Positions 5,030-5,841 of a stretch of 5,841 nucleotides of DNA are shown here, piece after piece. Within the stretch, counting starts at the first letter, position 1. Each line of letters opens with the position of its first letter. The translations under genes and the position numbers were made by a program. Source of the stretch: Firmicutes bacterium UBA5486 (GTDB lineage: Bacteria > Bacillota > UBA4882 > UBA10575); assembly GCA_002427045.1 (NCBI GenBank), contig DIPO01000075.1, positions 1 to 5,841 on the forward strand, in the 5' to 3' direction. The notes under the pieces were generated by a model, which saw nothing but the letters and a program-made list of their open reading frames with translations, did not search any database and was not told the origin of the DNA.

Positions 5030-5841
5030 TTATATACACTCCCATCCGGTTTTCTATCTCGAACATCTATATGAACATGTGTGTTATATACCCCTATTCC
5101 TCCAACCTCATCCACTAATTCTGCTGCTTCAGCTACTTCTTTATTATTAATTTGTTTTCCATCTTTGTTATAATATTTTACATCAGCAGCCTTGTATCCT
5201 TGATATGAACTATGTTGTGTACTTTTATATGAAGCTTTAGTTAATCCATCATCCATTATAGCTTTATGTTGCTTTTCTGTTCTTTGAGATTCTGATATAT
5301 AAACACTATGAGCCTCCAGTTTCTCGCCTACATCTTTTAAGGCCTTTTCTAAGGTTGGATTAACTATTTCCGGGACCCCCTGCTTATATTTAAACTCTAA
5401 CTCATAATCTTCAGTTACCCCAAATTCCTTAAACTTTACGGGATTATCATGTGCACGTTCAATAATTTCTTCCTTTGTTAATGGAAGAGCACTCACACCT
5501 CCGGTTTTAGTATGATATCCATATACATCCCCAGTTTCTTTGTTAATAGCAACATATATTTCGGGACATGGTGTTAGTGTTCCTCGGGGATCCGGTTCCT
5601 CCCCACACAACCCCAACAAATCCACCCAATTTACTGGATCCGATCCACAATACTGGTACCAATTCAGCCCATCCTTAATTGGGTCGGGGGTCATCCACCG
5701 CATATTCTGCGGGTTGTAATCTCGGAACGCGAAGGAATAAATCCCCATCACCGGCTCATACCGTTTCCCGGTGAATCCATACGGGTTACCACCTATCCCA
5801 GCTAAACCATGGTCAAACTTCCCGTTATAAGCAACCCCATA
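5023..5841 (-). CDS. Rhs protein, C-terminal part with M15_3-type peptidase toxin domain (partial)
   Basis: The frame is open to the window edge, so only the last 272 residues are present; a GTG at 5751 is internal and not the start. Residues 1-78 are the Rhs core (YGVAYNGKFDHGLAG, GKRYEPVMGIYSFAFRDYN, DPVNWVDLLGL). A variable linker follows. The final ~100 residues carry M15_3-type peptidase features: ISESQRT (position of the family's S-x-Y-R-T), TQHSSYQGYKAADV with His210 and Asp220 as probable zinc ligands, and GGIGVYNTHVHIDVR with His257 as the third ligand. M15 enzymes are zinc D,D- or L,D-peptidases that cut peptidoglycan stem peptides, so this is a likely cell-wall-degrading toxin. The His-to-Asp spacing is 10 instead of the usual 7, which leaves some doubt about activity. 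The downstream overlapping gene is the probable immunity protein. Homology of the core is certain; the toxin assignment is by motif. Confidence 0.82.
   Translation of the reverse strand, partial: YGVAYNGKFDHGLAGIGGNPYGFTGKRYEPVMGIYSFAFRDYNPQNMRWMTPDPIKDGLNWYQYCGSDPVNWVDLLGLCGEEPDPRGTLTPCPEIYVAINKETGDVYGYHTKTGGVSALPLTKEEIIERAHDNPVKFKEFGVTEDYELEFKYKQGVPEIVNPTLEKALKDVGEKLEAHSVYISESQRTEKQHKAIMDDGLTKASYKSTQHSSYQGYKAADVKYYNKDGKQINNKEVAEAAELVDEVGGIGVYNTHVHIDVRDRKPDGSVYKW
5608..5841 (-). repeat. Rhs core repeat, copy 1 (in the complete Rhs gene)
   Basis: This is the functional-looking copy that lies in the gene entering from the right edge. It encodes YGVAYNGKFDHGLAGIGGNP through NPVNWVDLLGL. It matches 4135-4368 without gaps and the downstream part matches 2833-2979. 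Such homology is what allows a displaced tail to replace the current one. Confidence 0.9.

Noticed and set aside
1..5841. CRISPR array, tRNA, rRNA or riboswitch
   Set aside because: No regularly spaced short repeats, cloverleaf or conserved riboswitch core was seen; the only repeats are the Rhs core copies and small palindromes.

Overview
The window is a minus-strand Rhs/YD-repeat polymorphic-toxin locus. It reads as the C-terminal end of one Rhs protein followed by a graveyard of displaced Rhs C-terminal modules, each trailed by a small AT-rich gene. The low-GC, AT-rich genes, strong purine-rich Shine-Dalgarno sites, lipobox and Sec signals, and the Rhs core type suggest an anaerobic Firmicute (Clostridia or Negativicutes-like). 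This assignment is an inference from style, not from a marker gene.

Layout in the direction of transcription, from the right edge to the left. (1) 5841-5023: 3' end of an Rhs gene that enters from outside the window. Its conserved core ends at NPVNWVDLLGL and a C-terminal domain with M15_3-type zinc peptidase motifs follows, a likely cell-wall-cleaving toxin. (2) 5029-4514: a signal-peptide protein overlapping the toxin stop by 7 bases, the probable immunity protein. (3) 4494-4099: a displaced Rhs core fragment, the second copy of the same approximately 230-bp core, with only 11 residues after the core, so its toxin has gone. (4) 4070-3573: a small lipoprotein, probably the orphaned immunity protein. 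(5) 3449-2182: a third Rhs remnant, broken by two frame changes and an internal deletion. It still carries a complete-looking alpha/beta-hydrolase (lipase-like) C-terminal domain with a GHSHGG nucleophile elbow. (6) 2139-961: a secreted TPR protein, the probable immunity partner of the lipase domain. (7) About 911-372: a truncated IS3-family element with intact orfA, the start of orfB and a recognisable promoter/operator. (8) About 370-125: the 3' end of an unidentified gene fused to the broken end of the IS.

The genes work together as toxin/immunity pairs. The two recognisable toxin activities (peptidoglycan peptidase and lipase) both have targets outside the cytoplasm, and all three candidate immunity proteins carry export signals, which is mutually consistent. 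The repeated core copies give the homology by which a displaced C-terminal module could be recombined back onto the complete Rhs gene. The window shows successive stages of decay: an intact pair, a toxin-less immunity gene, a broken Rhs with an intact toxin domain, and an IS-disrupted end.
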